In this document: one piece after another, positions 28,652 through 40,907 of the stretch
Position numbering within the stretch: position 1 is the first letter of the stretch
Layout: the number at the start of each line of letters is the position of its first letter
Source of the DNA: Mycolicibacterium malmesburyense
Lineage (GTDB): Bacteria; Actinomycetota; Actinomycetes; Mycobacteriales; Mycobacteriaceae
Assembly (NCBI RefSeq): GCF_001050015.1
Contig: NZ_CVTB01000252.1
Coordinates: 1-59,735, forward strand
DNA length: 59,735 bases
Direction: 5' to 3'
Translations under genes and position numbers: made by a program
The notes under the pieces: generated by a model
What the model saw: the letters and a program-made list of their open reading frames with translations, nothing else
What the model was told of the DNA's origin: nothing
Database searches by the model: none

Positions 28652-28785
28652 CGGGTTGTTAGGGTTTTGCAGACCGGACGCCAACTAGGGCGGATCCGGC
28701 GGTGGTGGGCACAATGACGCTCGCCGCGCGGTACGGTCGACAACAGAGACGCGGTATCGCCACAGCAGCCAGTTAGGAGCAGCGG

Positions 28786-29265
28786 GTGACGGAAAACGAC
28801 CAGAACTCTGGGACCGACCAGACGTCTGACGAAGTCACCGTGGAAACGACATCCGTCTTCCGCGCCGACTTCCTCAACGAACTGGACGCCCCGGCCACGG
28901 CGGGAACCGAGGGCGCCGTCTCGGGCGTCGAGGGTCTGCCCGCCGGCTCGGCGCTGCTGGTCGTCAAGCGCGGGCCGAACGCCGGATCTCGGTTCCTGCT
29001 CGACCAGCCCACGACGTCGGCCGGTCGGCATCCCGACAGCGACATCTTTCTCGACGATGTCACGGTGAGTCGCCGGCACGCCGAGTTCCGCCTCGAGGGC
29101 GGCGAGTTCCAGGTGGTCGACGTCGGCAGCCTCAACGGCACCTACGTCAACCGTGAACCGGTGGACTCCGCGGTGCTCGCCAACGGCGACGAGGTGCAGA
29201 TCGGCAAGTTCCGCCTGGTGTTCCTCACCGGCCCGAAGAACGACGACAGCGGTCAGGCCGGCTAG
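28786..29265 (+). CDS. garA: FHA-domain metabolic regulator GarA
   Basis: 159 aa. It binds and controls 2-oxoglutarate dehydrogenase (KGD) and glutamate dehydrogenase according to its phosphorylation by PknB/PknG. The N-terminal tail has the phosphoacceptor pair Thr21-Thr22 (VETTSVF), at the same numbering as in M. tuberculosis. The FHA domain follows (about 60-150): [23 protein letters not shown] with the phosphothreonine-binding Arg and SRRH, and [12 protein letters not shown] start at 28786 after AGGAGC. Confidence 0.96.
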   Translation: MTENDQNSGTDQTSDEVTVETTSVFRADFLNELDAPATAGTEGAVSGVEGLPAGSALLVVKRGPNAGSRFLLDQPTTSAGRHPDSDIFLDDVTVSRRHAEFRLEGGEFQVVDVGSLNGTYVNREPVDSAVLANGDEVQIGKFRLVFLTGPKNDDSGQAG

Positions 29266-29297
29266 GTGGTCGACCAGCGCATGCGCGAAGAGTAGCC

Positions 29298-30047
29298 ATG
29301 GGCGCACCCGACACTCCCGCGCTCACTGGGATGTCGATCGGAGCGGTCCTCGATCTGCTGCGACCGGACTTCCCGGACGTGACCATCTCCAAGATCCGAT
29401 TCCTGGAGGCCGAAGGCCTGGTCACCCCCGAGCGCACCGCGTCGGGTTATCGGCGGTTCACCGCCTACGACTGCGCGCGCCTGCGGTTCATCCTCACTGC
29501 CCAGCGCGACCAGTATCTGCCGTTGAAGGTGATCAAGGCGCAGCTCGACGCGCAGCCCGACGGCGAGTTGCCCCGGCACGGATCCTCGTACGGCGTACCG
29601 CGTTTGGTTCCGGTCTCCCCAGACGGCACTGACGGCGCCGACAATGCCGCGGGGACGGCGGCGGTGGCGCCGACGCAGGTGCGGCTGTCCCGCGAGGATC
29701 TGCTGGCCCGTTCGGGGGTCGACGAGGAACTCCTGAGCGCGCTCGTCAAGGCCGGCATCATCACCACCGGTCCGGGCGGCTTCTTCGACGAGCATTCCGT
29801 GGTCATCGCCCAGTGTGCGCGCGCACTGGCGGACTACGGCGTCGAGCCCAGGCACCTGCGGGCGTTCCGGTCCGCGGCCGACCGGCAGTCCGACCTGATC
29901 GCGCAGATCGCCGGGCCGATCGTCAAGGGCAACAAGGCCGGCGCGCGCGACCGGGCCGACGACCTGGCACGTGAGGTGGCGGCCTTGGCGATCACGTTGC
30001 ATACATCGCTGATCAAGTCGGCTGTGCGCGACGTACTGGATCGCTGA
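29298..30047 (+). CDS. MerR-family transcriptional regulator (Rv1828-like)
   Basis: 249 aa. The winged helix region is [31 protein letters not shown], with [20 protein letters not shown] (about 10-60), followed by a long C-terminal effector region with a helical bundle. No metal-binding cysteines. Conserved downstream of garA in mycobacteria. Confidence 0.9.
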   Translation: MGAPDTPALTGMSIGAVLDLLRPDFPDVTISKIRFLEAEGLVTPERTASGYRRFTAYDCARLRFILTAQRDQYLPLKVIKAQLDAQPDGELPRHGSSYGVPRLVPVSPDGTDGADNAAGTAAVAPTQVRLSREDLLARSGVDEELLSALVKAGIITTGPGGFFDEHSVVIAQCARALADYGVEPRHLRAFRSAADRQSDLIAQIAGPIVKGNKAGARDRADDLAREVAALAITLHTSLIKSAVRDVLDR

Positions 30048-30107
30048 GGATTAGACTCGAAGCGATGGCTATCAGGACCGCTTCTTCGGTGCGGAGGGCA
30101 GACGCAG

Positions 30108-30602
30108 ATGGGTGAGGTTCGTGTGGTCGGCATTCGCGTTGAGCAGCCGCAGAACCAGCCGGTCCTGCTGCTGAGGGAGTCGAACGGCGACCGATACCTG
30201 CCCATTTGGATCGGGCAGTCCGAGGCCGCCGCGATCGCTCTCGAACAGCAGGGCGTCGAGCCCGCCCGGCCGCTGACGCATGACCTGATCCGAGATGTCA
30301 TTGCAGCGCTTGGTCATTCGCTCAAAGAGGTGCGCATCGTCGACCTGCAGGAGGGCACCTTCTACGCCGACCTGATCTTCGACCGCGACATCAAGGTGTC
30401 GGCGCGCCCGTCGGATTCGGTGGCCATCGCGCTGCGGGTCGGGGTGCCGATCTACGTCGAGGAAGCGGTGCTGGCCGAGGCCGGCCTGATCATTCCGGAC
30501 GAGAACGACGACGAGGCCGCGGGTGCGGTGCGCGAGGACGAGGTCGAGAAGTTCAAGGAGTTCCTCGACAGCGTGTCACCCGACGACTTCAAGGCGACGT
30601 AG
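30108..30602 (+). CDS. DUF151 bifunctional nuclease-family protein
   Basis: 164 aa, exact length of M. tuberculosis Rv1829. BFN/DUF151 motifs: LLRESNGDRYLPIWIGQSEAAAIA, RPLTHDLIRDVIAALGHSLKEV and SARPSDSVAIALRVGVPIYVEE. A distant plant homologue has nuclease activity; the bacterial function is not established. Acidic C-terminal tail (DENDDEAAGAVREDEVEKF). ATG at 30108. Confidence 0.92.
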   Translation: MGEVRVVGIRVEQPQNQPVLLLRESNGDRYLPIWIGQSEAAAIALEQQGVEPARPLTHDLIRDVIAALGHSLKEVRIVDLQEGTFYADLIFDRDIKVSARPSDSVAIALRVGVPIYVEEAVLAEAGLIIPDENDDEAAGAVREDEVEKFKEFLDSVSPDDFKAT

Positions 30603-30619
30603 CCGACCTGGGACAGCGG

Positions 30620-30636
30620 CGTGACGGTTTGTCACG
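30620..30636. promoter_or_regulatory. Dyad in the upstream region of the second merR gene
   Basis: CGTGAC-GGTTT-GTCACG, 6-base arms, just after the DUF151 stop and about 195 bases before the MerR start. It resembles a cAMP-receptor-type site (GTGA/TCAC) but with a seven-base instead of six-base gap. Might equally be a small terminator stem without a U-run. Confidence 0.3.
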
Positions 30637-30830
30637 GAAACGTCTCGTCGCTTCGACACGCGGTGTGGGGTTTCCCCGTCGGCAAGATGGGCAGCCATAC
30701 TTTGGGAGCCGGACCACTTATGGGCAGTCCACGGACGGCGAGAAGCGTATGCTCGACACACTCGGGCTTGGCAAATGTGTGCCCCACGCAGGTCACAGAC
30801 GCGGGTTCGATCGGCGAGAGGAATCTAGAA

Positions 30831-31463
30831 GTGGGAGACACGCCACGTCAGGAGCAGCTCGACCTCACTGCTGCCAGCGGCCCCGCGGATTCGGAACTGA
30901 CCACCGCCCCAGCCACCGAGGAGCCCGTGCAGGCCGGCCTCTTCCCTGACAACTCTGTTCCCGACGAACTCGTCGGCTATCGCGGCCCCAGCGCCTGCCA
31001 GATCGCCGGCATCACGTACCGCCAGCTCGACTACTGGGCACGGACGTCGCTGGTCGTGCCGTCGATCCGCAGCGCGGCGGGCTCCGGCAGCCAGCGGCTG
31101 TACTCGTTCAAAGACATCCTGGTCCTCAAGATCGTCAAGCGGCTGCTCGACACCGGCATCTCGCTGCACAACATCCGCGTCGCCGTCGATCACCTGCGCC
31201 AACGCGGCGTTCGCGATCTGGCCAACATCACGCTGTTCTCCGACGGCACCACCGTGTACGAGTGCACGTCTGCCGAAGAGGTCGTCGACCTGCTGCAGGG
31301 CGGTCAGGGCGTGTTCGGTATCGCCGTCTCGGGCGCCATGCGGGAGTTGACCGGCGCGATCGCCGATTTCCCGGGCGAACGCGCCGACGGCGGCGAGTCG
31401 ATCGCCACCCCTGAGGACGAGTTGGCCTCGCGGCGTAAGCACCGCGACCGCAAGATCGGCTGA
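30831..31463 (+). CDS. MerR-family transcriptional regulator (Rv1830-like)
   Basis: 210 aa. The MerR helix-turn-helix (SACQIAGITYRQLDYWARTSLV, then SQRLYSFKDILVLKIVKRLL) begins at about residue 50, after an acidic N-terminal tail. GTG at 30831 is chosen (GAGAGGA lies upstream, about nine bases away); longer in-frame starts run through non-conserved leader. The 228-base gap upstream suggests its own promoter. In M. tuberculosis this regulator is linked to growth and drug tolerance control; here its targets are unknown. Confidence 0.88.
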   Translation: MGDTPRQEQLDLTAASGPADSELTTAPATEEPVQAGLFPDNSVPDELVGYRGPSACQIAGITYRQLDYWARTSLVVPSIRSAAGSGSQRLYSFKDILVLKIVKRLLDTGISLHNIRVAVDHLRQRGVRDLANITLFSDGTTVYECTSAEEVVDLLQGGQGVFGIAVSGAMRELTGAIADFPGERADGGESIATPEDELASRRKHRDRKIG

Positions 31464-31582
31464 TTCCCGCCCGCTGTCGCTAGATATTGCTTCCAGGGCT
31501 GTTCAACCAGTCCGACCACGACCCTGGATGCAATCTTCACGGTGATGCGACCCACCGGTAAACTCGGCAACGCATCGCGCTT

Positions 31583-31797
31583 GTGCGGGAGAGTTTCGTG
31601 GCGGCCAGTCACGGACGCCGAAGGAGCAACACCTCTCCGTCAACCTCTCAGGCACCCGGACCGCACGAGACCCCGATGCCTCTGGAAAGCGGTGGGCAGC
31701 CCGGTCGGGCCGCTCACCCGCCCATGGGGAAAGGCGCATCACGCATCGTCGCGACCGCCGAATCTCTCAGGCGCCCGCATCGGGTCGACGACAGAGG
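31583..31797 (+). ncRNA. Tandem glycine riboswitch ahead of gcvP
   Basis: Two glycine aptamers in series. Aptamer 1 (31583-31666) has P1 GTGCGG/CCGCAC, GGGAGAGT, the core GCCGAAGGAGCAA and AACCTCTCAGGCACCCGGACCG. Aptamer 2 (31679-31797) has P1 CCTCTG/CAGAGG, GGGGAAAGG and AATCTCTCAGGCGCCCG. The twelve-base linker is normal for cooperative pairs. It would switch gcvP on when glycine is plentiful. The gcvP start is 48 bases after aptamer 2. The rest of the 31464-31845 gap is leader sequence. Confidence 0.93.
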
Positions 31798-31845
31798 GGG
31801 AGGAACCCAGCGGTTCTCTGCCCGCACGCGTCTGGAGTAGCCCGA

Positions 31846-34716
<2,871 letters not shown>

Positions 34717-34723
34717 CGTCGCC

Positions 34724-34789
34724 CCGCCGAGTGTGGGCTCGACACACGCTTGGACGCCCAAATATGTGCCGGTAACCCACGTTCGGCGG
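34724..34789. repeat. Intergenic inverted-repeat element after gcvP
   Basis: 14-base arms (34724-34737, 34776-34789) that pair fully if two G-U wobbles are allowed, with a 38-base spacer, starting seven bases after the gcvP stop. Outer ends are CCGCCGA/TCGGCGG, like the element at 20376-20438. In RNA it could end the gcvP transcript, though no U-run follows. It may belong to a dispersed family. Confidence 0.55.
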
Positions 34790-34802
34790 ATAGGGTGCTG
34801 GC

Positions 34803-35684
34803 GTGTTACCACCGACGGTCGCGCAATGGCGGGACGGCGGCCGCCTGCTGAACACGGCGGCCGGCAACGTGTTCGTCCGCAGCACCCCCGGCGACGGCCC
34901 GACGATCCTGCTGTTACACGGCTATCCGTCGAGTTCATACGACTACCGCGCCGTCGTGCCGCACCTGGAGGGCCGCGCCTGGGTGACGCTGGACTTCCTG
35001 GGCTTCGGGCTGTCGGACAAACCGCGCCCGCACCGCTACAGCCTGTTCGAGCAGGCCGACATCGTCCAGACCGTGGTGGCCGAGACGACGACGGGTCCGG
35101 TCGATCTCGTCGCCCACGACATGGGCACATCGGTGGCGACCGAACTGCTCGCGCGCGACATCGACGGCGACCTGCCGTTCGACCTGCGCGCGGCGGTGTT
35201 GACCAACGGCAGCGTCATCCTGCATCGAGCCAGCCTGCGGCCGGCGCAGAAGATCCTGCGCAGCCCACTGGGAGCGGTGTTCGCTCGGCTGACCAACGAA
35301 CGCAGGTTCGCCAGCGGTTTCGGCAAACTGTTCGGCGCCGCGCACCCGCTGAGCCGCGAGGAGGCCGAGGCGCAGTGGGCGCTGCTGGCCCACAACGACG
35401 GACACCGGATCGCGCACCTGTTGATCTACTACCTCAACGAGCGCGTCGAGTTCGCGTCGCGATGGCATGGCGCCGTGCGTGATTGGGGCAACCCGCTGAG
35501 CTTCCTGTGGGCACTCGACGATCCCGTCGCGACCGGCAACGTGCTCGACGGCCTGCGCGACCTGCGGCCCGCCGCCGACGTCATCGAGTTACCGGGTGTG
35601 GGCCACTATCCGCAGGTCGAGGTGCCCGACGTGTTCAGCCGCGCGGCGTTGAGCCTGCTCGACGCTAGCCGAGGAAGGTCGTGA
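34803..35684 (+). CDS. Alpha/beta hydrolase (LipZ-like, haloalkane dehalogenase/epoxide hydrolase fold)
   Basis: 293 aa. LLLHGYPSSSYDYRAV carries the HG oxyanion motif, and VAHDMGTSVA has Asp106 at the nucleophile elbow, as in haloalkane dehalogenases and epoxide hydrolases instead of the Ser of lipases; His268 is in GVGHYPQVE. Position corresponds to M. tuberculosis Rv1834 (LipZ). GTG start at 34803. The 3' end overlaps the convergent VWA gene by 20 bases. Substrate unknown. Confidence 0.85.
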   Translation: MLPPTVAQWRDGGRLLNTAAGNVFVRSTPGDGPTILLLHGYPSSSYDYRAVVPHLEGRAWVTLDFLGFGLSDKPRPHRYSLFEQADIVQTVVAETTTGPVDLVAHDMGTSVATELLARDIDGDLPFDLRAAVLTNGSVILHRASLRPAQKILRSPLGAVFARLTNERRFASGFGKLFGAAHPLSREEAEAQWALLAHNDGHRIAHLLIYYLNERVEFASRWHGAVRDWGNPLSFLWALDDPVATGNVLDGLRDLRPAADVIELPGVGHYPQVEVPDVFSRAALSLLDASRGRS

Positions 35685-37698
35685 TCGCCGTCGTCAGTTC
35701 GGGGGAGTCGGAGCTGTCGAGGTTCTGGTAGCTGCCGCCGCTGATCTCGGCGACAGCCTCCCAGGTCGCGCGGTCGGAGTCCGAGCCGAAGTCGATGACG
35801 TTGACGGCCACCGGTTTGGCCTCGTCGAACGCGCCGCGGATGTACTGCTGCAGCCCGTCACCGTTGAGGGTCTGGTCGGTGTGCGGTCCGGTGGTGATCA
35901 CCAGGATCGAATTCTTCTGCCCCTCACGGAAGTTCGCCATCGCCTCGGTGTACACCAGCCGCAGCGTGGTGAACGACACCGCGCCGCCCCCGGAGGCGGA
36001 CTGCTCGTCCAGCGCCGACGTCAACGCCGCCGACCGGGGCTGCCCGTTGAGTTGATCGCTGAGCGGCCCGGTGCTGACCTCCGAACGGCCCGCGGTGCCG
36101 TCGAACGTCCACAGCCCCACCGCCGCCGACGCCGGCAACGCCTGCAACCGGGCGTCGAGCGCGGCCACGACGTTGTCGAGCCGGGGCCGCCCGCCGTCGA
36201 CGGTGGGCATCGACTGGTCGAGCACGATCGTCACCGCCGGGTTCGACACCGGGGCGGTCAGCGCGCTGGCCAGCAGCGCGCGCGTCTCGTTGTCGCCCAC
36301 CGACAGCGGTGCGGGCACCGCCTGCCCGAAGTCCACGACGTCGCTGTCCGGCGGCGTTCCGTCCTGGGTGCGGAAACCTGCCTTGGCCAGTTCGGAGAGC
36401 TGCTCGGGTTTTCGCATGAACCGGGCGAATTCGCTTGCCGCACTCTTCTGTTCCTGCGACAGCCCCTCGGCCGACAACAGCACGGTCGGGAAATCCGCCA
36501 CCGCAGCCGGGGCGGGGGGCAGCCATGCGGTGACCGTCTTGGCCGCGTCCTGCATCCCGGTGGTGCGCTGGTAGAGCTGCTGTTCGGTGATGGCGACGGC
36601 GTGCACCGGCGCGGCGGCCGGATCGGACGCCTTGATCAGGGCGTCGAGCGCGGTCGAGGTCTTCTTGTCCGCGAGCTTCGGTTGACCGGCCACCAACGTG
36701 TTCACCGCGCGCGTGCCGTCGCTCGGCGGTGCGCCGGCCGGCGCCGAGGCCGCGGCGATCGCCTCCGCGGCGAGGTACGACGCATCGCTGTCCCCGCTCA
36801 GCGGCAGCGCCAGCCGCAGCGAGCCCCAGCCGGTGAGGTTCAGCGCGTCCAACGCCGTCGGATTGCTCTGCAGATTCGGCAGCGTTGACCAGTTCTGCTG
36901 CGCCAGCGCGCTTTTCAATTGGGGCGAAACGGCGAGCACGACGGGGGAGCTGACCAGCGACCGGCTGTCGATGATCGTCTGCGCACCCGAGGAGGCCTCG
37001 AGCCGTGCCGCCGACACCGAACTACCCGGGATCCACAGCGCAGGCCGATCACCCAACTCCGCGGGCCAGGTGCCGACGAAACCGTTGACCACCTGGTCGG
37101 ATTCGGCCGGTTTGACGCCGATCTTCACGCATTTGTCGGCTACCGGCGCAGCGGTCTCGTTGTACCGGTTGGCCAACGACTGGATGGGTTCGGCGATGTT
37201 CGGGTCGGCCACCACCGCGACGGACAGTTCGCCGTCCACGCACCGCGCGGCGGCCTGATCGGTGCGGTCGGACAGCGCGTCACCGAAGAAGCGCCACAGG
37301 ATGACCGCGCCGACGAGCACCACGACCGCGACGAGGGCCGCGATCACGCCGACGCTGACACCACGCCTGCCGGGTGTGACCGCGCGATGGCTGCCGGTCC
37401 ACTCACCGCCCTCCCACTCGCCGCTGTGTCTGCGGACCGACCGCGGCGGAGGGGTCGATCCGGAGTCCGCCGCATAGTCGGGCGTGTGATCGGGCGCGTC
37501 CGAGTAGTCCGGTTCGTCCGAGTAGTCCCGACCATCACCGTCGTCGTGATCGACGCCGTAATCGCCCTCGTAGCCCGCGTCCTCGCGTTCCGGAGGCTCG
37601 CCGAGGTAACCGAAGCGTTCGGTCTGCGGCTCGTCGTGCCGTTCGCCGAAGTCCCCGCCTGGCGAATCCTCGGGATCCGGTTTGCTGTGCCTGCCCAC
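35665..37698 (-). CDS. Membrane protein with substrate-binding-like and VWA domains (Rv1836c-like)
   Basis: 677 aa, the same length as M. tuberculosis Rv1836c. An acidic, Asp/Tyr-rich cytoplasmic region (1-100) and one membrane helix (about 114-136) are followed by an extracellular region resembling a solute-binding protein (about 150-460) and a C-terminal von Willebrand A domain (about 490-677). The metal site reads VLDQSMPTV, i.e. D-x-S-x-P rather than the standard D-x-S-x-S, so metal-dependent adhesion may be altered. Function unknown. The C-terminus ends IT-TFLG. Confidence 0.85.
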   Translation of the reverse strand: MGRHSKPDPEDSPGGDFGERHDEPQTERFGYLGEPPEREDAGYEGDYGVDHDDGDGRDYSDEPDYSDAPDHTPDYAADSGSTPPPRSVRRHSGEWEGGEWTGSHRAVTPGRRGVSVGVIAALVAVVVLVGAVILWRFFGDALSDRTDQAAARCVDGELSVAVVADPNIAEPIQSLANRYNETAAPVADKCVKIGVKPAESDQVVNGFVGTWPAELGDRPALWIPGSSVSAARLEASSGAQTIIDSRSLVSSPVVLAVSPQLKSALAQQNWSTLPNLQSNPTALDALNLTGWGSLRLALPLSGDSDASYLAAEAIAAASAPAGAPPSDGTRAVNTLVAGQPKLADKKTSTALDALIKASDPAAAPVHAVAITEQQLYQRTTGMQDAAKTVTAWLPPAPAAVADFPTVLLSAEGLSQEQKSAASEFARFMRKPEQLSELAKAGFRTQDGTPPDSDVVDFGQAVPAPLSVGDNETRALLASALTAPVSNPAVTIVLDQSMPTVDGGRPRLDNVVAALDARLQALPASAAVGLWTFDGTAGRSEVSTGPLSDQLNGQPRSAALTSALDEQSASGGGAVSFTTLRLVYTEAMANFREGQKNSILVITTGPHTDQTLNGDGLQQYIRGAFDEAKPVAVNVIDFGSDSDRATWEAVAEISGGSYQNLDSSDSPELTTAITTFLG

Positions 37699-37731
37699 TT
37701 CCGCCCTTACTGACGCCGACCGGTCACCGGA

Positions 37732-39939
37732 TCACGCACCGCTGTTGGCGGTCTTGTATTCGCGGCGGCGGCGATGCAGGATCGGCTCGGTGTAGCCGTT
37801 CGGTTGTTCGGCGCCCGACAGGATCAACTCCTGTGCGGCCTGGAACGCGATGTTGTGGTCCGGATCCGTTGCCATCGGCTTGAATTCGGGATCCTGCTCG
37901 TTCTGCTTGTCGACGATCGCGGCCATCCGCTTGAGGCTGGCCACCACATCGTCGGGCGTGATGACGCCGTGGCGCAACCAGTTCGCCAGCAGCTGACTCG
38001 AAATACGCAGCGTCGCACGATCTTCCATCAACGCGACATTGTGGATGTCGGGCACCTTCGAGCAGCCCACACCGGCGTCGATCCAGCGCACCACGTAGCC
38101 GAGGATCGACTGGCAGTTGTTGTCGACCTCCTCGCGGATCTCCTCGGGCGCCCACGCGAGCTCCTTGGCCAGCGGCACGGCCAACAACTGCTCGATGCTG
38201 GTGCGCTTCTCGCCCTGCAGCTCCTTGTGCACCTCGTAGACGTCGACCTCGTGATAGTGCATGGCGTGCAGCGTCGCCGCGGTCGGCGACGGCACCCACG
38301 CGGTGGTGGCGCCGGCCTTGGGCTGTCCGATCTTCTGCTCGACCATGTCGGCCATCAGATCCGTCATCGCCCACATGCCCTTGCCGATCTGGGCCTTGCC
38401 GGAGAAGCCGGTCGCCAGGCCGATGTCGACGTTCTGGTCCTCGTAGGCCTGGATCCACTGGGTGCTCTTCATCGCACCCTTGCGGATCATCGGGCCCGCC
38501 TCCATCGACGTGTGGATCTCGTCGCCGGTGCGGTCGAGGAAGCCGGTGTTGATGAACACGACCCGGTCGGCGGCGGCCTTGATGCACGCCTTGAGGTTGA
38601 CCGTGGTGCGGCGCTCCTCGTCCATGATGCCGACCTTGAGGGTGTTGGCCGGCAACCCGAGCACATCCTCGACGCGGCCGAACAACTCGACGGTATACGC
38701 GACCTCGTCGGGGCCGTGCATCTTCGGCTTGACGATGTACACCGAGCCGGTCCGGCTGTTGACCAGCGGCCCGTTTCCGTCCCCGGACTTCAGGCCGTGG
38801 ATCGCGATCAAGCTGGTGAACAGCGCGTCCTGAATGCCCTCGAACACCTCTTTGCCGTCCGCATCCACGATCGCGTCGTTGGTCATGAGGTGACCGACGT
38901 TGCGCACGAACAGCAGGCTGCGTCCCGGCAGCGTCAGCTCGCTGGGCCCGTCCGGGCCCGGATTCGGCCGAGTGTAGGTGCGGTCCTCGTTGAGCTTGCG
39001 GGTGAAGGTCTCACCGCCCTTGCTCACCTCTTCGGTGAGGTCACCGCGGTTGAGGCCGAGCCAGTTTCGGTATCCGAGCACCTTGTCGTCGGCGTCGACG
39101 GCCGCGACCGAGTCCTCGAAGTCCATGATCGTGGTGACCGCGGACTCCAGCATGACGTCCTTGATGCCCGCGGCGTCGGTCGAGCCGACGGGTGATTGCG
39201 GATCGATGAGGATCTCGACGTGCAATCCGTTGTTGCGCAACAACACCGACCATTGCGGCGCGCCGAGTTCACCGGTGTAGCCGACGAACTGCTCGGGCGC
39301 GGCCAGCCCGACCGAGTTGTCGTCGCCCAGGTCGACGAGCAGCTGTCCGTCGTCGATGCGCAGACCGGTCGCCTCGCTCCACTCGCCGGCCGCCAGCGGC
39401 GCGGCGCCGTCGAGGAAGCGCCGGGCGTAGGCGATAACCTTGTCGCCGCGGACTCGGTTGTAGCTGCTGCCCTTCTCGGCGCCGTCGTCCTCGGAGATCA
39501 CGTCGGTGCCGTAGAGGGCGTCGTAGAGAGAACCCCAGCGGGCGTTGGCGGCGTTGAGCGCGAACCGGGCGTTGAGGATCGGGACCACCAGCTGCGGGCC
39601 GGCGGTCGTGGTGATCTCGTCGTCGACGCCCGCGGTGGTGATCGTGAAGTCGTCGGGCTCGGGGAGGAGGTAGCCGATCTCGGTGAGGAAGGCCTTGTAC
39701 GCCTCATGGTCGAGCGGCTCGATCACCCGCTGCCGGTGCCACTTGTCGATCCGCGCCTGCAGATCGTCACGCCTGGCCAGCAGCTCTTCGTTCTTCGGCG
39801 TCAGGTCGGCGACGACCTTGTCCACGCCGGACCAGAAGGTGTCGGGGTCGATGTCGGTGCCGGGCAGCGCCTCGTTGTTGACGAAGTCGTACAGCACCTT
39901 GGCGACGCGCAGGTTCCCCACCGTCACGCGATCGGTCAT
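37732..39939 (-). CDS. glcB: Malate synthase G
   Basis: 735 aa, condenses glyoxylate and acetyl-CoA to malate (glyoxylate shunt). Start [29 protein letters not shown]; characteristic blocks include [48 protein letters not shown], and [22 protein letters not shown]. Two ATGs stand in tandem; the second (39939) is preferred because GGAGG lies four bases before it and one base before the other (39942). Monomeric type G, not AceB. Confidence 0.97.
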   Translation of the reverse strand: MTDRVTVGNLRVAKVLYDFVNNEALPGTDIDPDTFWSGVDKVVADLTPKNEELLARRDDLQARIDKWHRQRVIEPLDHEAYKAFLTEIGYLLPEPDDFTITTAGVDDEITTTAGPQLVVPILNARFALNAANARWGSLYDALYGTDVISEDDGAEKGSSYNRVRGDKVIAYARRFLDGAAPLAAGEWSEATGLRIDDGQLLVDLGDDNSVGLAAPEQFVGYTGELGAPQWSVLLRNNGLHVEILIDPQSPVGSTDAAGIKDVMLESAVTTIMDFEDSVAAVDADDKVLGYRNWLGLNRGDLTEEVSKGGETFTRKLNEDRTYTRPNPGPDGPSELTLPGRSLLFVRNVGHLMTNDAIVDADGKEVFEGIQDALFTSLIAIHGLKSGDGNGPLVNSRTGSVYIVKPKMHGPDEVAYTVELFGRVEDVLGLPANTLKVGIMDEERRTTVNLKACIKAAADRVVFINTGFLDRTGDEIHTSMEAGPMIRKGAMKSTQWIQAYEDQNVDIGLATGFSGKAQIGKGMWAMTDLMADMVEQKIGQPKAGATTAWVPSPTAATLHAMHYHEVDVYEVHKELQGEKRTSIEQLLAVPLAKELAWAPEEIREEVDNNCQSILGYVVRWIDAGVGCSKVPDIHNVALMEDRATLRISSQLLANWLRHGVITPDDVVASLKRMAAIVDKQNEQDPEFKPMATDPDHNIAFQAAQELILSGAEQPNGYTEPILHRRRREYKTANSGA

Positions 39940-39989
39940 CATTCCTCCTCGAACAGTCGCCCCAGCTTACCCAGCGGTAACCGGGCTTA

Positions 39990-40907
39990 TCAGCAGCCGG
40001 CTGGTCCGCCGTCGCGGGCCGCCGCGGCGAGAAGCCGTTCGCACCGATCGGCCAGGCCGGCCCGCAACGGCGCCGCCCGCTCCGCAATGGTTTGCTGAAT
40101 CCGCACGTATTCGGCACGACCGGCCGGTGTCTCGATCTCGATCGGCTCGAATCCGTATTCGCGGAGATCATAGGGGCTGGCGCGCATGTCGAGTTCGCGG
40201 GCGTCGGCGGCCAGTTCGAGACAGTCCATCACGAGCTCGGAATCGACCAGGGGTCCGAGCTTGAAAGCCCACTTGTACAGGTCCATTCCGGCGTGCAGGC
40301 AACCCGGCTGTTCGGCGGCGACCTGGTCCCGCCGGGTGAGCTGCTCGGCGTTGCGCCGGGCCGCGGGTCCGGTGAAGAAGCGGAACGCGTCGAAGTGGCT
40401 GCAGCGCAGCGGCATCGAGTCGACGACGGCGTCGGTGCCGGCTGCGCCGAGCCGCAGCGGCACCCCTTCGTGTCGAACCGCCGACGCCCGGTACACCATC
40501 GCCCATTCGTGCAGCCCGAAGCAGTTGAGCCGGGCGGGACGCGCCTCGGTCGCCCGCAGCAGGCGGGCGATGAACCGGACGGTGTCGATGCGCGCCGCGA
40601 GGTAGGCGGGGCTCACCACCACCCCGGTGTGGTCACGCGCGTATCCAGTTCGGCTCAGGAAGCGTTGCGCGCCCGCGCCGGCCAGTGCCACGCCGGAGCC
40701 GGGGTGCCAAGTGCGCAGCTGTCCCGGCCTCAGGCTGTAGTAGGTGAACAGGAAGTCCCAGACCGGATGCTTCTCGCCCGACCGGGCGCGGCGACGGTGG
40801 GGAGCGCAGAAGTCGTCGACCCGACGCTGGTGGGTCCGCTCGCGAACCGTCCAGGTCGTCTCGTCGAGCAATTCGACGGTAGGGGCGCACACGGCGACGT
40901 CAGACAC
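39990..40907 (-). CDS. Conserved actinobacterial protein of unknown function (often labelled 3-methyladenine DNA glycosylase)
   Basis: 305 aa, GTG start at 40907, overlapping the preceding gene by eight bases. Recognisable are HPVWDFLFTYYSLRPGQLRTWHPGSGV, LNCFGLHEWAMVYR and PLRCSHFDAFRFF. This family is frequently annotated as 3-methyladenine DNA glycosylase, but I see neither the helix-hairpin-helix-GPD motif nor the AAG-type active site, so I do not assign that activity. The conserved His/Cys/Asp residues suggest an enzyme. It follows two DUF21/CBS genes and precedes glcB on the same strand. Confidence 0.75.
   Translation of the reverse strand: MSDVAVCAPTVELLDETTWTVRERTHQRRVDDFCAPHRRRARSGEKHPVWDFLFTYYSLRPGQLRTWHPGSGVALAGAGAQRFLSRTGYARDHTGVVVSPAYLAARIDTVRFIARLLRATEARPARLNCFGLHEWAMVYRASAVRHEGVPLRLGAAGTDAVVDSMPLRCSHFDAFRFFTGPAARRNAEQLTRRDQVAAEQPGCLHAGMDLYKWAFKLGPLVDSELVMDCLELAADARELDMRASPYDLREYGFEPIEIETPAGRAEYVRIQQTIAERAAPLRAGLADRCERLLAAAARDGGPAGC

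Noticed and set aside
31583..31840. 85-codon open frame over the gcvP leader
   Set aside because: It lies almost entirely on the two glycine aptamers, whose bases are explained by RNA structure. Its codon pattern is not convincing.
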